Of a stretch of DNA of 64,000 nucleotides, positions 43,845 to 53,986 are shown piece by piece (the first letter of the stretch is position 1; the number at the start of each line of letters is the position of its first letter). The position numbers and the translations under genes are program-made. The stretch is from positions 367,324 to 431,323 of the forward strand of contig NZ_JACHDY010000005.1 in NCBI RefSeq assembly GCF_014201315.1, given 5' to 3'. Under the pieces are notes generated by a model that saw only the letters and a list, made by a program, of their open reading frames with translations, searched no databases and had not been told where the DNA came from. Origin of the DNA: Edaphobacter lichenicola. Its GTDB lineage: Bacteria; Acidobacteriota; Terriglobia; Terriglobales; Acidobacteriaceae.

Positions 43845-45748
43845 AAGGAAGTTCACTGCTTCGGTGCTTCGGCCTGGTTGTGTTGTTGGAGGTGCCTTTG
43901 CTGGCGCAGGTGCAGCAGGCTACTGTGGCCCAAACCCCAGCGACGGCGCAACCTGCGTTGCGGCTGGATATTCCGCACTCTGATAATCCGCTGAATACGT
44001 ACCGGGCTTCGCTGGTGCCGAAACCGAACCTGGCGAACTCGCCACGAATTGACGCACTGGTGAAGGACGGAGTTCTTGAGTTGAGCTTGAGGGATGCGAT
44101 CTCCTTGGCTTTGGAAAACAATCTTGACATTGCGATTGCACGATACAACATTCCGATTGCTGCTGCGGACGTTTTGCGCACGCAGGCGGGCGGCTCGTTT
44201 CGTGGAGTCAACACCGGTGTGGTGCAGAATACGCCGGGGGGAGGTGTAGGCGGCTTTGGCTCAGGATCGAGTGGGGCTGGCGCTGGTGGTACATCGGGAG
44301 GCGCTGGCGGTGCGGGCTCGGGTGCATCGGGCCTTGTCTCGTCGACGCTTGGTGCAGGTACGACTGTGTCCTCCTATGATCCCGCGCTCACGGGGACGTT
44401 CAGTATCGAGCATTATGCGCAGCCGTTGTCGAATACGATCGTCTATGGAGTTCCGCAGTTGCAGCAGAATACGACGACGGGAAATGTTGGATATGCTCAG
44501 GCTTTTCCGACGGGAACTTCGATCTCGGCGGTCTTCGATAACAGTCGCGGAACCACAAACAGTCCGGAGAGCTTTCTCGTCCCGACGCTGAACTCGTACT
44601 ATCACTTCGCAATACAACAGCAGCTGCTTGCGGGCTTCGGCCTTGGACCGAACCTGCGGTTTCTGAGAATCGCCAAAAACAACCAGCGAATTTCGGATGA
44701 GGCGTTCAAGCTGCAAGTGGTGACGACGGTGACCCAGATTGCGAATATGTACTGGGATCTGGTGGCCGCGTACGAAGATGAAGGGGTCAAGAACCGTTCG
44801 CTTGAGTTTGCTCGACAGGCGCTGGAGAGTGGGCGCAAGCAGCTGGCACTCCAAGCGATTCCTGCGATGGATGTGATGAAAGACGAGGCAGAGGAGGCCA
44901 GCCGCGAGCAGGACCTGACGATTGCGAAGACGACGTTGCAGTTTCAGGAGTTGCTGATCAAGAATGCGCTGACGAAGAATCTGGACGATCCGATTCTGGA
45001 GGCGATGCCGGTGCGCCCGACCGATCAGAGTACGATGGCGAACACGACTCCGCAGGGTCCGACTGAAGATATGGCGGCGCGTGCGCTGAAGGACCGGCTG
45101 GAGTTGGGGGAGTCGGATATTGATCTTGAGAACAGACGACTGAGCCGGGATGCGGCGCGCAACGCTTTGCTGCCTTCGGTTGCGTTGACAGCCTACTACG
45201 GAGGGTCGGGTCTGGCCGGGTTGCAAAATCCTGCGTCGGGCACGATCTCAACTAAGCCCCTGGACTTTGGCGGAGCATTGCAGACAGCTTTCAATAACAG
45301 CGCTCCTGACTATTATGTCGGGCTGACGGTTAGTATTCCTCTGCGAAATCGAGTGGCGAAGTCGGACCAATATCGCGCGGAGCTGGAGACGAGACAGTCT
45401 GAGCTGCGGTTGGAGCAGTTGAAGAAGCAGATTCGGATCGAGGTCCGAAACGCTCAATATGCGCTGGAGCAGAGTGAGGCGCGGGTGGTTTCGGCGCGCA
45501 AAGGGCGCGACCTGGCGCAGAAGACCTTCGACATCACCGCCAAGGAGCAGGAACTGGGCGCGGGGTCGAACTATCAGACTCTTACTGCGCGGCGTGATCT
45601 GGCGGCGGCGGAGTCTACGCTGGTCGCAGCCATGACGGCATATCAAAAGGCTAAGATTGAAGTGGATCGCGCGGTCGGCTCTACGTTGGAAGCAAACGAT
45701 ATTTCGATAGAATCGGCGAAGACGGGTATAGCCCCGAGCGGGCAGTAG
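43841..45748 (+). CDS. TolC family outer-membrane efflux protein
   Basis: 635 residues, starting with GTG in a GTGA overlap with the ATPase. Signal peptide (CFGLVVLLEVPLLAQ). Two outer-membrane efflux repeats: the first around LELSLRDAISLALENNLDIAIARYNI, the second starting YYVGLTVSIPLRNRVAKSDQYRAELETRQ and ending LAAAESTLVAAMTAYQKAKIEVDRAVG. A Gly/Ser/Ala-rich insertion at about residues 129-175 lengthens the first half and is likely surface or loop sequence. It forms the trimeric exit duct of the pump. Confidence 0.92.
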   Translation: MKGSSLLRCFGLVVLLEVPLLAQVQQATVAQTPATAQPALRLDIPHSDNPLNTYRASLVPKPNLANSPRIDALVKDGVLELSLRDAISLALENNLDIAIARYNIPIAAADVLRTQAGGSFRGVNTGVVQNTPGGGVGGFGSGSSGAGAGGTSGGAGGAGSGASGLVSSTLGAGTTVSSYDPALTGTFSIEHYAQPLSNTIVYGVPQLQQNTTTGNVGYAQAFPTGTSISAVFDNSRGTTNSPESFLVPTLNSYYHFAIQQQLLAGFGLGPNLRFLRIAKNNQRISDEAFKLQVVTTVTQIANMYWDLVAAYEDEGVKNRSLEFARQALESGRKQLALQAIPAMDVMKDEAEEASREQDLTIAKTTLQFQELLIKNALTKNLDDPILEAMPVRPTDQSTMANTTPQGPTEDMAARALKDRLELGESDIDLENRRLSRDAARNALLPSVALTAYYGGSGLAGLQNPASGTISTKPLDFGGALQTAFNNSAPDYYVGLTVSIPLRNRVAKSDQYRAELETRQSELRLEQLKKQIRIEVRNAQYALEQSEARVVSARKGRDLAQKTFDITAKEQELGAGSNYQTLTARRDLAAAESTLVAAMTAYQKAKIEVDRAVGSTLEANDISIESAKTGIAPSGQ

Positions 45749-45768
45749 CGCGCAGGGAGCAGGTCATC

Positions 45769-47175
45769 ATGTTGGCGGAGCGGATGGATAAGAAGGAGTC
45801 GGGTGCGGAAGATGCGGAGGCGTCGTGCAGGCTCCTGATTGCAGATGACCAGCCACATATTCTGGAGGCGCTGCGGCTGCTGCTGAAGCCGGAGGGGTAC
45901 CAGTTGGAGATGGTGCGAACGCCGGCGCTGGTGCTGGACGCGCTCGCGCATGAGAGCTTCGACGGCGTGTTGATCGATCTGAACTACACGCGGGATACGA
46001 CCTCGGGCCAGGAGGGTTTGGATCTGGTGACTCGAGTGAAGGAGATCGACGCGCAGCTGCCGGTGGTGGTGATGACGGCGTGGGGCAATATCGATCTTGC
46101 AGTGGAGGCGATGCGCCGTGGTGCGGGAGACTTCATCCAGAAGCCTTGGGAGAATGCGCGGTTGCTGAGTATTTTGCGGACGCAGATGGAGCTGCACCGG
46201 AGTCAGAAAAAGATGCGGTGGCTCGAGGCGGAGAATCGCATCCTGCGTGCTCCGGGTGCGCCGGACTTCATCGCCGCTGCGGCTTCGATGCGGCCAGTGC
46301 TGGAGACGATGGCGCGGGTGGGGCCGTCGGACGCGAATGTGTTGATTACGGGGGAGCATGGCACGGGGAAAGAGATTGTGGCGCAGACGCTGCATCGCTT
46401 GTCCTCGCGTGCGGAGCGAACGCTGGTGGCTGTGAATACGGGCGCGCTGCCTGAAGGAACCTTCGAGAGCGAGTTGTTCGGCCATGTGAAGGGAGCCTTT
46501 ACCGATGCTCGAACGGACCGCATCGGGCGATTCGAATTGGCGAGTGGCGGGACGCTTTTTCTTGATGAGATTGCGAATATTCCGGTGCGGCAGCAGGCGA
46601 AGTTATTGCGTGTGCTGGAGACCGGCGAACTGGAGCGGGTAGGATCGTCGAAGACGCAGAAGGTGGATGTGCGGATGCTCTCTGCGACCAATGCGGATCT
46701 GCGAGCGGAGTGCGCGGCGGGACGCTTTCGGGAAGATCTGTTGTTTCGGTTGAATACGGTCGAGATCAGTCTGCCGCCGCTGCGGGAGCGACGTGAGGAT
46801 ATTCCGGCGCTGGCGGGGCACTTTATGGCGCGATACGCTGAACGATATCGAAGACAGATTCAAGGCCTGGAGCCGTCTGCGCTTCAGATCATGTTGCAGT
46901 ATGGCTGGCCGGGCAACGTGCGCGAGCTGGATCACACGATTGAACGCGCGGTATTGATGGCTCGGGGGACGCTGATTGAAACCGCGGATCTGGGATTGAA
47001 TACGCAGCAGCGGGGCTCGGCGCAGAGCATGGACGATATGAGCCTCGAGGCGGTGGAGGCGATTCTGATTCGCAAGGCACTTGCCCGTGCAGGTGGTAAT
47101 GTGAGCCATGCGGCCGATGCGCTTGGATTGAGCAGAGGAGCGCTTTATCGCCGCATCGAAAAATATGGTCTCTGA
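45769..47175 (+). CDS. Sigma-54-dependent response regulator (NtrC family)
   Basis: 468 residues. The receiver domain has phosphoacceptor Asp70 in GVLIDLNY and the Thr and Lys of VVMTAWG and FIQKPWE. The central AAA+ domain has Walker A GEHGTGKE, the sigma-54 contact loop GAFTDA (242-247; GAFTGA is canonical, GAFTDA is an accepted variant), LASGGTLFLDEI and the R-finger region LFRLNTVEISLPPLRERREDI. A Fis-type helix-turn-helix ends the protein (GNVSHAADALGLSRGALYRRIEKY). It should activate sigma-54 promoters; the one upstream of the adaptor gene is the obvious target. Confidence 0.95.
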   Translation: MLAERMDKKESGAEDAEASCRLLIADDQPHILEALRLLLKPEGYQLEMVRTPALVLDALAHESFDGVLIDLNYTRDTTSGQEGLDLVTRVKEIDAQLPVVVMTAWGNIDLAVEAMRRGAGDFIQKPWENARLLSILRTQMELHRSQKKMRWLEAENRILRAPGAPDFIAAAASMRPVLETMARVGPSDANVLITGEHGTGKEIVAQTLHRLSSRAERTLVAVNTGALPEGTFESELFGHVKGAFTDARTDRIGRFELASGGTLFLDEIANIPVRQQAKLLRVLETGELERVGSSKTQKVDVRMLSATNADLRAECAAGRFREDLLFRLNTVEISLPPLRERREDIPALAGHFMARYAERYRRQIQGLEPSALQIMLQYGWPGNVRELDHTIERAVLMARGTLIETADLGLNTQQRGSAQSMDDMSLEAVEAILIRKALARAGGNVSHAADALGLSRGALYRRIEKYGL

Positions 47176-48577
47176 AGATCCAGACGGGAAGAGATCCAGC
47201 GGCAACATGAGGCTGACCCGCATGCCGCTGGGGCGATCGGGGCGGCGGGTGAGTTTTGAAAAGAGACTGCGCCTATGGCTTTGCCTTCCCGGGCTGCTGA
47301 TGCTGGTGTTGTGCTGGCTCCTGTTGCGGCATCATTCGGATGTTCTTCTGCAGAGTCTTGTTCTGCTGGGTCTGGCGCTGGGATGGATCTTTGCGGTCTC
47401 GGTTTTGATGGAGCAGATCGTTCGACCACTGCAGACGCTGGCGAATGTCGTGGCTGCGTTGCGGGAGGATGACTTTTCTTTCAGGGCTCGCGGAGGTCAG
47501 AGAAACGACGCCATGGGGGATCTGGCGCTTGAGATCAATCGACTGGCGGGAATGCTGCAGGGGCAACGTGCAAGCGCGTTAGAGGCAATGGCTCTGGTGG
47601 AGCGCGTGATGGAGTCGATGAAGTCGCCGGTGCTGGCGTTTGATCCTGAGGGTCGATTGAAGTTGCTGAACGCGGCAGGGGAGCGGGCGTTTGGGTTGCA
47701 GGTTCGGACGGCGCTCGGTCACTCCGCTGTGGGGTTGAAGCTGGAGCAGCTGCTTGATGTAGCGGATGAAGAGGTGATGTCGCTGGGTAGCGGGCAACAG
47801 TCGGTGCGGTGGGTGGTAAAGAGGACTAGCTTCCGGCTGCGCGGCGTGCCGCATACGTTGTTTGTGCTGTCGGATGTGAGCGCTGCTTTGAGGGAGGAGG
47901 AGCGGCTTGCGTGGGAGAGGTTGATTCGCGTTCTGGGACACGAGATCAATAATTCGCTGACGCCTATCAAGTCGATTGCGGGGAGCCTTCGCGGCCGACT
48001 TGCGGCTTTGGGGAGCGCATTTGGCGAGCGTACTGATTTTGAGAGGGGCCTCGAGGTTATCGAGAATCGCTCCGAGTCGCTTAACCGGTTTCTGCAGGCG
48101 TACCGTCAGTTGATGGGTCTGCCGGCACCGCGGTTGGCTCCGGTCTCTGTGGCGACTCTTGCGCAACGGGCGGCCTTGCTGGAGAGGCGGGTTGCAGTGA
48201 CGGTAGAAGGTGCGGCAGAGGTTGTCGTGCAGGTGGATGCCGACCATATTGAACAGGCGCTGATTAATCTGGTTCGCAATGCAGCCGATGCTGCGCTTAG
48301 TCCAGATCATGCCGGTGGAGGTGATCCCCATGTGGAGATCGTTTGGGCGACAGTCGGTTCGGAGGTTGTGATTGGGGTGGTGGACAATGGGCCTGGGTTG
48401 ACGAACGCGGGCAATCTGTTTGTTCCGTTTTATACAACCAAGCCGGGAGGGACAGGAATCGGCCTGGTTCTCGCGCAACAGATTGCACAGGCGCACCGAG
48501 GATCGGTGCAGTTGGCTAACCGTACGGACGGGTACACGGGGTGCAGGGCCGATCTTCGGCTGCCGCTTGCTGGATAA
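47165..48577 (+). CDS. Membrane sensor histidine kinase (NtrB/NtrY-like)
   Basis: 470 residues, overlapping the regulator by 11 bp. Two membrane helices near 41-80 with a very short periplasmic part, a HAMP-like segment (RPLQTLANVVAALREDDFSFRARG), a PAS-like region (VERVMESMKSPVLAFDPEGRLKLLNAAGERAFG), the phosphoacceptor His259 in RVLGHEINNSLTPIKSIAG, and a HATPase domain with N box LVRNAADAA, VDNGPGL and PGGTGIGLVLAQQIAQAHRG. It probably senses envelope stress or the pump's substrate and phosphorylates the adjacent regulator. Confidence 0.94.
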   Translation: MVSEDPDGKRSSGNMRLTRMPLGRSGRRVSFEKRLRLWLCLPGLLMLVLCWLLLRHHSDVLLQSLVLLGLALGWIFAVSVLMEQIVRPLQTLANVVAALREDDFSFRARGGQRNDAMGDLALEINRLAGMLQGQRASALEAMALVERVMESMKSPVLAFDPEGRLKLLNAAGERAFGLQVRTALGHSAVGLKLEQLLDVADEEVMSLGSGQQSVRWVVKRTSFRLRGVPHTLFVLSDVSAALREEERLAWERLIRVLGHEINNSLTPIKSIAGSLRGRLAALGSAFGERTDFERGLEVIENRSESLNRFLQAYRQLMGLPAPRLAPVSVATLAQRAALLERRVAVTVEGAAEVVVQVDADHIEQALINLVRNAADAALSPDHAGGGDPHVEIVWATVGSEVVIGVVDNGPGLTNAGNLFVPFYTTKPGGTGIGLVLAQQIAQAHRGSVQLANRTDGYTGCRADLRLPLAG

Positions 48578-48703
48578 CCCTGATTCGGGGGTTTCCTGCT
48601 TCTGGAGGCTCTGTATTGCTCTTTTAACGATGGTGGAAGGAAAGGGGGATGCCAAACGCTCGTTCGCCGTGCAAAATAGCACAGGATCAGAACGAGGTGA
48701 GTG

Positions 48704-49561
48704 ATGGGTTGTAAGGCGGAAGAGCTGAGGCAGATTCCTCTCTTTGCATTGCTCGACGATGAAGAGATAGCGGTGCTGGCAGCGCAGGTTGAGATCAAAA
48801 AGTTTGCTGCACGCCAACGCATCTACAAGCTGGGCGAACCTGGAAAACATGCCTACGTGATGATGTCGGGCACTGTGCGGGTGACGACGGTGGACCGCGA
48901 TCATCAGGAGGTACTGGTGGATGAGCCGCGCGATGGTGAGTTCTTTGGCTTTGCTTCGATGCTGGAGGATACGCCTCATCAGACCACGGCACTGGCGATG
49001 GAAGAGACGACCTGCGTTGAAGTGAGCCGCGACGATATCGCCGCTCTGCTGCAGCAGAAGCCTATGGCGGGGATGGATATGCTGACCGTGGTGAGCCGTC
49101 AATTTCATGCGTCACAGGAGCTGGTGCGGCTTCGGGCCAGTCGCAACTCGAATGACGTGATCGAAGAGGAGATGAGCTTTGGAGACCGGATTGCCGACAC
49201 GGTCGCACGATTCGGTGGATCCTGGACCTTCATCCTCTTATTCGGAGCTGTGCTCCTGGTCTATGCTTCGGCGAACATGGTTCTAAAGGGCAGAGCATGG
49301 GACCCCTATCCGTTTATTTTGCTCAATCTGTTTCTATCTATGCTGGCCGCTATCCAGGCCCCAGTTATTATGATGAGTCAGAATCGTCAGGACACAAAAG
49401 ACCGGGTGCGCGGTGAGTTGGACTACGATGTGAATCTTCGTGCTGAGTCCGAGATTCAAAATCTGTCGGGCAAACTGAATATGCTGACGGAGAAGATCGG
49501 CGATGTTGATGATCTTTTGCGGGAGCATTTGAAGCTAAAGGAACAATTGCCTGGACGATAA
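48704..49561 (+). CDS. Cyclic nucleotide-binding domain plus DUF1003 membrane protein
   Basis: 285 residues from the ATG at 48704 (GAGGTG upstream; an in-frame GTG at 48701 is less likely). Residues ~10-125 are a cNMP-type sensor barrel (IPLFALLDDEEIAVLAAQVEIKKF, YKLGEPGKHAYVMMSGTVRV, FFGFASMLEDTPHQTTALAMEET). Residues ~155-225 are DUF1003 with two membrane helices (FGDRIADTVARFGGSWTFILLF, DPYPFILLNLFLSMLAAIQAPVIMMSQNRQ), then a helical C-terminus. The cytoplasmic sensor may gate or signal through the membrane part. Ligand unknown. It is located just before the kdp operon. Confidence 0.9.
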   Translation: MGCKAEELRQIPLFALLDDEEIAVLAAQVEIKKFAARQRIYKLGEPGKHAYVMMSGTVRVTTVDRDHQEVLVDEPRDGEFFGFASMLEDTPHQTTALAMEETTCVEVSRDDIAALLQQKPMAGMDMLTVVSRQFHASQELVRLRASRNSNDVIEEEMSFGDRIADTVARFGGSWTFILLFGAVLLVYASANMVLKGRAWDPYPFILLNLFLSMLAAIQAPVIMMSQNRQDTKDRVRGELDYDVNLRAESEIQNLSGKLNMLTEKIGDVDDLLREHLKLKEQLPGR

Positions 49562-49938
49562 CGGCAGGAATAGAAGGCGAATCCGATTGAACGGTTGATC
49601 TCGCATGTGGGCAATCCTCAGATGCCTCTATAGCCGTAAGCCGATTCAATTTGCAGCAAATTGCGGTCTTAGATCGTAGTAGATCTCTTTGTCTGACTTG
49701 TGCTGAATCAGTGACTGCAGGTCAAGCCTGAAGCGCGAACAGATGCAGTCAAAGACCTTCCTTGTTGTTGCCCGCACGGCTCATATGACTTCTTTATGGC
49801 CTTTCTACGTCTTCTTTACGTGCCGGCTGCTTGAATGGTGGATGACGCGGGAGCGCGGAAGCCTTCATGGTGTGCCGATGACCTGATCGATCTCCTGCGA
49901 CGGATTTGCGTGCGGTGGCTTCAGTTGGAGGCAGGATT
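49562..49938. promoter_or_regulatory. kdp upstream region with a KdpE-box-like stretch
   Basis: No gene seen. TTTATGGCCTTTCTACG (49793-49809) loosely follows the TTTATA...TTTACA layout of the E. coli KdpE site, and a second CTTCTTTACG follows directly (49811-49820). GGAGG at about 49927 is the ribosome site of the next small ORF. The regulator match is weak and rests on one known site; no kdpDE genes are in the window. Confidence 0.35.
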
Positions 49939-50043
49939 ATGTGGGATTTGGGATGTGTCGCTGCCAGTGTTTTGTTTTTTCTGATTGCGATTGGCTACAC
50001 AACGGGATGTGAACGGTTGGGGATGAAGGAGAAGCAAGGATGA
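49939..50043 (+). CDS. Small membrane ORF preceding kdpF
   Basis: 34 residues: MWDLGCVAASVLFFLIAI, then GYTTGCERLGMKEKQG. One membrane helix followed by GCERL, a pattern I associate with tiny ORFs ahead of kdp genes. GGAGG lies before the ATG, and its stop overlaps the kdpF start (ATGA), so it is almost certainly translated with the operon. It may be an accessory or regulatory peptide of the Kdp pump. Confidence 0.75.
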   Translation: MWDLGCVAASVLFFLIAIGYTTGCERLGMKEKQG

Positions 50044-50126
50044 TCGAGACATTACTGCTTAGCCTGGTAACCGTGTTGTTGCTGATCTATCTGGTTTATG
50101 CGCTGCTGCGCCCCGAAAAGTTTTAA
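50040..50126 (+). CDS. kdpF: Potassium-transporting ATPase subunit KdpF
   Basis: 28 residues: METLLL-type start (MIETLLLSLVTVLLLIYLVY) ending ALLRPEKF, the hallmark of KdpF, a single-helix peptide that stabilises the KdpABC complex. It begins in an ATGA overlap with the previous small ORF and ends 15 bp before kdpA, with GAGGAAG in the gap. Confidence 0.93.
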   Translation: MIETLLLSLVTVLLLIYLVYALLRPEKF

Positions 50127-50141
50127 GAGGAAGTAGTTATT

Positions 50142-51917
50142 ATGACCGCGAACGGCTGGTTTCAGATTTTCTTTTTTTTTGCATTGGTATTGGTATGTGC
50201 AAAACCACTGGGTGTGTACATGGCTCGTGTCTTCGAGCGCGAACACACCTGGGCAGATGTTATATTTCGTCCGCTGGAGCGACTCGTCTATCGCCTGACG
50301 GGCATTGATGAAACGCATGAGATGGCCTGGACCGAATATGCGGTTGTCATGTTGCTCTTCAGTCTGGTCACTATGCTGGCAACGTATGCGATCGAGCGGC
50401 TGCAGCAGTGGCTGCCCCTGAATCCTCAACACCTCGCATCGGTAGCTCCTGATCTTGCGTTGAACACGGCGGCGTCTTTTACCACGAATACCAACTGGCA
50501 GTCCTATGTGCCGGAGACGACGATGAGCTATCTCACCCAGATGCTCACGCTTGCTTACCATAACTTCTTTTCGGCGGCTGTCGGAATGGCGTTGGCGGTT
50601 GCGCTGATCCGGGGTATCTCACGGCGAGAGTCGAAGACCCTGGGAAATTTTTGGGTTGATGCAACGCGCGCGTCGTTATGGGTTCTGCTTCCGGGCTGTC
50701 TGATCTATGCGCTTCTGTTGGTCTCGCAAGGCGTAGTGCAGAACTTTCGTCCCTACGATCAGGCAAAGCTCGTGCAGGCGCAGACGACAACTGTGACAGG
50801 CTCTGATGGCAAGATGACGACACAGACTGTGACGACGCAGAGCATTGCGCAGGGGCCTGTTGCTTCTCAGGAAGCGATCAAGATGCTTGGGACAAATGGT
50901 GGAGGGTTCTTTAATACGAACAGCGCACACCCGTTCGAGAACCCAACACCTCTCTCTAATTTGATGCAGATGTTCTCGATCTTCCTGATCCCCGCTGGGC
51001 TGACAGTCACGCTGGGTCGAATGACGCGAGCGCCGAAGCATGGCTGGGCAGTCTTTGCTGCGATGGCTGCGCTCTTTTTTGTCGGTGTTTTTGTGGCGTA
51101 CTACGCGGAGGCACAGACGAATCCACTCCTCCACTCAGTCGACCAGCATGTTTCGACGGCTCAGGCCGGCGGCAATATGGAAGGCAAGGAAGTACGGTTC
51201 GGCATCGCCAATTCTGCATTGTTTGCGACAGTGACAACGGATGCAAGCTGCGGTGCGGTGAATTCCATGCACGATTCCTTCATGCCGCTGGGTGGTCTGG
51301 TTCCGATGGTCAACATCATGCTTGGCGAGGTGATCTTCGGTGGGGTTGGCGCGGGACTTTATGGGATGTTGATCTTCGTTGTGCTGGCGGTCTTTATCGC
51401 CGGGCTGATGGTTGGGCGAACGCCTGAGTATCTCGGAAAAAAGATCGAATCGTATGACGTGAAGATGGCGATGCTGTATGTGCTGATCTTTCCATTGTCG
51501 ATCTTAGGATTTTCTGCGGTGACGTTGATGATGCCGCAACTTGGGCTCTCTTCTTTGGCGAACACGGGACCGCACGGTCTATCGGAGATTCTATACGACT
51601 ACACGTCGGCGACTGGAAATAACGGATCCGCTTTCGCGGGTCTTAATGCGAATACGCATTGGTACAACTTGTCGTTGTCTGCAGCGATGTTGATCGGTCG
51701 GTTTCTGATGATCGTTCCGATGCTGGCTATCGCAGGTAGTCTGGCGAAGAAGAAGCTGGTTCCTCCATCGCCAGGAACTTTCCCTGTGCATACGCCGCTG
51801 TTCACGGTACTTCTGGTGGGCGTTGTTCTTATCGTTGGCGCGCTTACTTTCTTTCCCGCCATCTCGCTCGGTCCTATTCTTGAGCACTTAATGATGCACG
51901 CTGGCAAAAGCTTCTAG
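50142..51917 (+). CDS. kdpA: Potassium-transporting ATPase subunit KdpA
   Basis: 591 residues. The K+-binding channel-like subunit of the KdpFABC pump in the inner membrane. About ten membrane helices and four pore-loop regions: [63 protein letters not shown] and [21 protein letters not shown], each with the Gly/Asn/Thr selectivity-filter pattern. Second large unit of the kdp operon; kdpB follows after 20 bp. Confidence 0.97.
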   Translation: MTANGWFQIFFFFALVLVCAKPLGVYMARVFEREHTWADVIFRPLERLVYRLTGIDETHEMAWTEYAVVMLLFSLVTMLATYAIERLQQWLPLNPQHLASVAPDLALNTAASFTTNTNWQSYVPETTMSYLTQMLTLAYHNFFSAAVGMALAVALIRGISRRESKTLGNFWVDATRASLWVLLPGCLIYALLLVSQGVVQNFRPYDQAKLVQAQTTTVTGSDGKMTTQTVTTQSIAQGPVASQEAIKMLGTNGGGFFNTNSAHPFENPTPLSNLMQMFSIFLIPAGLTVTLGRMTRAPKHGWAVFAAMAALFFVGVFVAYYAEAQTNPLLHSVDQHVSTAQAGGNMEGKEVRFGIANSALFATVTTDASCGAVNSMHDSFMPLGGLVPMVNIMLGEVIFGGVGAGLYGMLIFVVLAVFIAGLMVGRTPEYLGKKIESYDVKMAMLYVLIFPLSILGFSAVTLMMPQLGLSSLANTGPHGLSEILYDYTSATGNNGSAFAGLNANTHWYNLSLSAAMLIGRFLMIVPMLAIAGSLAKKKLVPPSPGTFPVHTPLFTVLLVGVVLIVGALTFFPAISLGPILEHLMMHAGKSF

Positions 51918-51937
51918 TCCAGAGAAAACAGATAACC

Positions 51938-53977
51938 ATGGCAAATACCCGCAAACGCTCCTTATGGGACAGTAAAATCGTACGCCGCGCGCTGGTCGAT
52001 GCGATAGTCAAGCTGAGCCCGCGCACGATGATGAAGAATCCGGTCATGTTCGTTGTTGAGATCGGCAGCGTGATTACTACGATCTATCTGCTTCGCGATA
52101 GTCTGTCGCATCGCGGCTCGTTTCAATTCGATCTGCAGATTACGTTGTGGCTCTGGTTCACCGTACTATTCGCAAACTTTGCTGAAGCGATGGCCGAAGG
52201 CCGCGGCAAAGCTCAGGCAGACGCGCTGCGGCGCGCGAAGTCGGAGACGACGGCGGTGCGGCTTCGCATAGACGGGAGCACGGAGGAGGTCCCCAGCTCG
52301 GATCTGAGGGCGGGGGATCACGTTGTCGTTATCGCCGGCAATATGATTCCCGGTGATGGCGAAGTGATCGAGGGCGTTGCTTCGGTGGATGAGTCGGCGA
52401 TCACGGGGGAGTCCGCGCCGGTGATTCGTGAGGCTGGCGGCGATCGGTCCGCGGTGACTGGTGGAACGCGGTGTTTGTCGGATCAGATCAAGGTGAAGAT
52501 TACGTCTAACCCTGGTGAGACGTTTCTGGATCGGATGATTGCGCTGGTGGAAGGCGCGGAGCGGCAGAAGACTCCGAATGAGATCGCTTTGAATATCCTG
52601 CTTGCGGGACTGACGATCATCTTTCTGCTGGCTGTAGTGACGTTGCAGCCGATCGCGATCTACTCGACTGCGCCGCAGACGGTGTTTGTGCTGATCTCGT
52701 TGCTGGTGTGTCTTATTCCCACTACGATTGGCGGGCTGCTTTCGGCGATTGGGATTGCAGGGATGGATCGGCTGGTGCAGCACAATGTGCTGGCGATGTC
52801 GGGCCGCGCGGTGGAAGCGGCGGGTGACGTGAATACGCTTCTGCTGGATAAGACGGGAACGATTACGCTGGGCAATCGTCAGGCTGCGGAGTTTATTCCT
52901 GCGCCTGGAGTGAGCAAGGATCAGCTTGCGGATGCGGCGCAGTTGTCGTCGCTGCCAGATGAGACGCCGGAAGGGCGCAGCATCGTGGTGTTGGCCAAGG
53001 AGTTGTACGGTCTTCGCGGACGTGAGTTGAGCGAGTTGCAGGCGGAGTTTGTGCCGTTCAGCGCGGTGACGAGGATGTCGGGCGTGAACCTCGATGGGCG
53101 GATTATTCGGAAGGGTTCGACCGATGCTATTGCCGCTTTTTTGAAGGAGAATGGCGGAAGTTTACCGAACGAGGTCCGTGCGGCGGTTGAGACGGTTGCA
53201 CGCAGTGGGGGGACGCCGCTGGTGGTGGCGGAGAATCGCCAGGCACTGGGTGTGATCCATCTGAAGGACATTGTGAAGGGCGGGATGAAGGAGCGGTTCG
53301 CGCAGCTTCGGTCGATGGGGATTCGGACGATCATGATTACCGGCGACAATCCGCTGACCGCGGCGGCGATTGCGCGTGAGGCTGGTGTCGACGATTTTCT
53401 CGCGGAGGCGAAGCCCAAGGACAAGATGGACCTGATTCGCCGCGAGCAGGCTGAGGGCAAGCTGGTTGCGATGACGGGCGATGGAACCAATGACGCTCCT
53501 GCGCTGGCGCAGGCTGATGTGGGCGTTGCGATGAACACGGGCACGCAGGCGGCGAAGGAGGCGGGGAATATGGTCGACCTCGACTCGAACCCGACGAAGC
53601 TGATCGAGATTGTGGAGATCGGAAAGCAACTGCTGATGACGCGTGGTGCACTGACGACGTTCTCGATCGCGAATGACGTTGCGAAGTACTTTGCGATTAT
53701 TCCGGCGATGTTTGCTGCTACGTTTCCGGTGTTGAATGCGCTGAATATCATGCATCTGAAGACTCCGCAGTCGGCGATTCTCTCGGCGGTGATCTTCAAT
53801 GCGTTGATTATTGTTGGTCTGATTCCGCTGGCACTGAGGGGCGTTGGTTATAAGGCGATGTCGGCGGAGGCGTTGTTGCAGCGCAATCTGTTTATTTATG
53901 GATTCGGCGGACTTGTTGCTCCTTTTCTAGGTATCAAGCTCATCGACATCATCATCACTGCCATTCACCTGGCCTGA
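51938..53977 (+). CDS. kdpB: Potassium-transporting ATPase subunit KdpB
   Basis: 679 residues, P-type ATPase. The phosphorylated Asp304 lies in [12 protein letters not shown]. Also visible are [17 protein letters not shown] (actuator domain TGES), [31 protein letters not shown] and [22 protein letters not shown]. It drives K+ uptake through KdpA by ATP hydrolysis. The gene ends 9 bp before kdpC. Confidence 0.97.
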   Translation: MANTRKRSLWDSKIVRRALVDAIVKLSPRTMMKNPVMFVVEIGSVITTIYLLRDSLSHRGSFQFDLQITLWLWFTVLFANFAEAMAEGRGKAQADALRRAKSETTAVRLRIDGSTEEVPSSDLRAGDHVVVIAGNMIPGDGEVIEGVASVDESAITGESAPVIREAGGDRSAVTGGTRCLSDQIKVKITSNPGETFLDRMIALVEGAERQKTPNEIALNILLAGLTIIFLLAVVTLQPIAIYSTAPQTVFVLISLLVCLIPTTIGGLLSAIGIAGMDRLVQHNVLAMSGRAVEAAGDVNTLLLDKTGTITLGNRQAAEFIPAPGVSKDQLADAAQLSSLPDETPEGRSIVVLAKELYGLRGRELSELQAEFVPFSAVTRMSGVNLDGRIIRKGSTDAIAAFLKENGGSLPNEVRAAVETVARSGGTPLVVAENRQALGVIHLKDIVKGGMKERFAQLRSMGIRTIMITGDNPLTAAAIAREAGVDDFLAEAKPKDKMDLIRREQAEGKLVAMTGDGTNDAPALAQADVGVAMNTGTQAAKEAGNMVDLDSNPTKLIEIVEIGKQLLMTRGALTTFSIANDVAKYFAIIPAMFAATFPVLNALNIMHLKTPQSAILSAVIFNALIIVGLIPLALRGVGYKAMSAEALLQRNLFIYGFGGLVAPFLGIKLIDIIITAIHLA

Positions 53978-53986
53978 GGAATTTCT

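Noticed and set aside
49562..49938. c-di-AMP (ydaO-type) riboswitch before kdp
   Set aside because: I could not find the expected conserved core or pseudoknot pairing by eye; only a weak KdpE-like stretch is visible.
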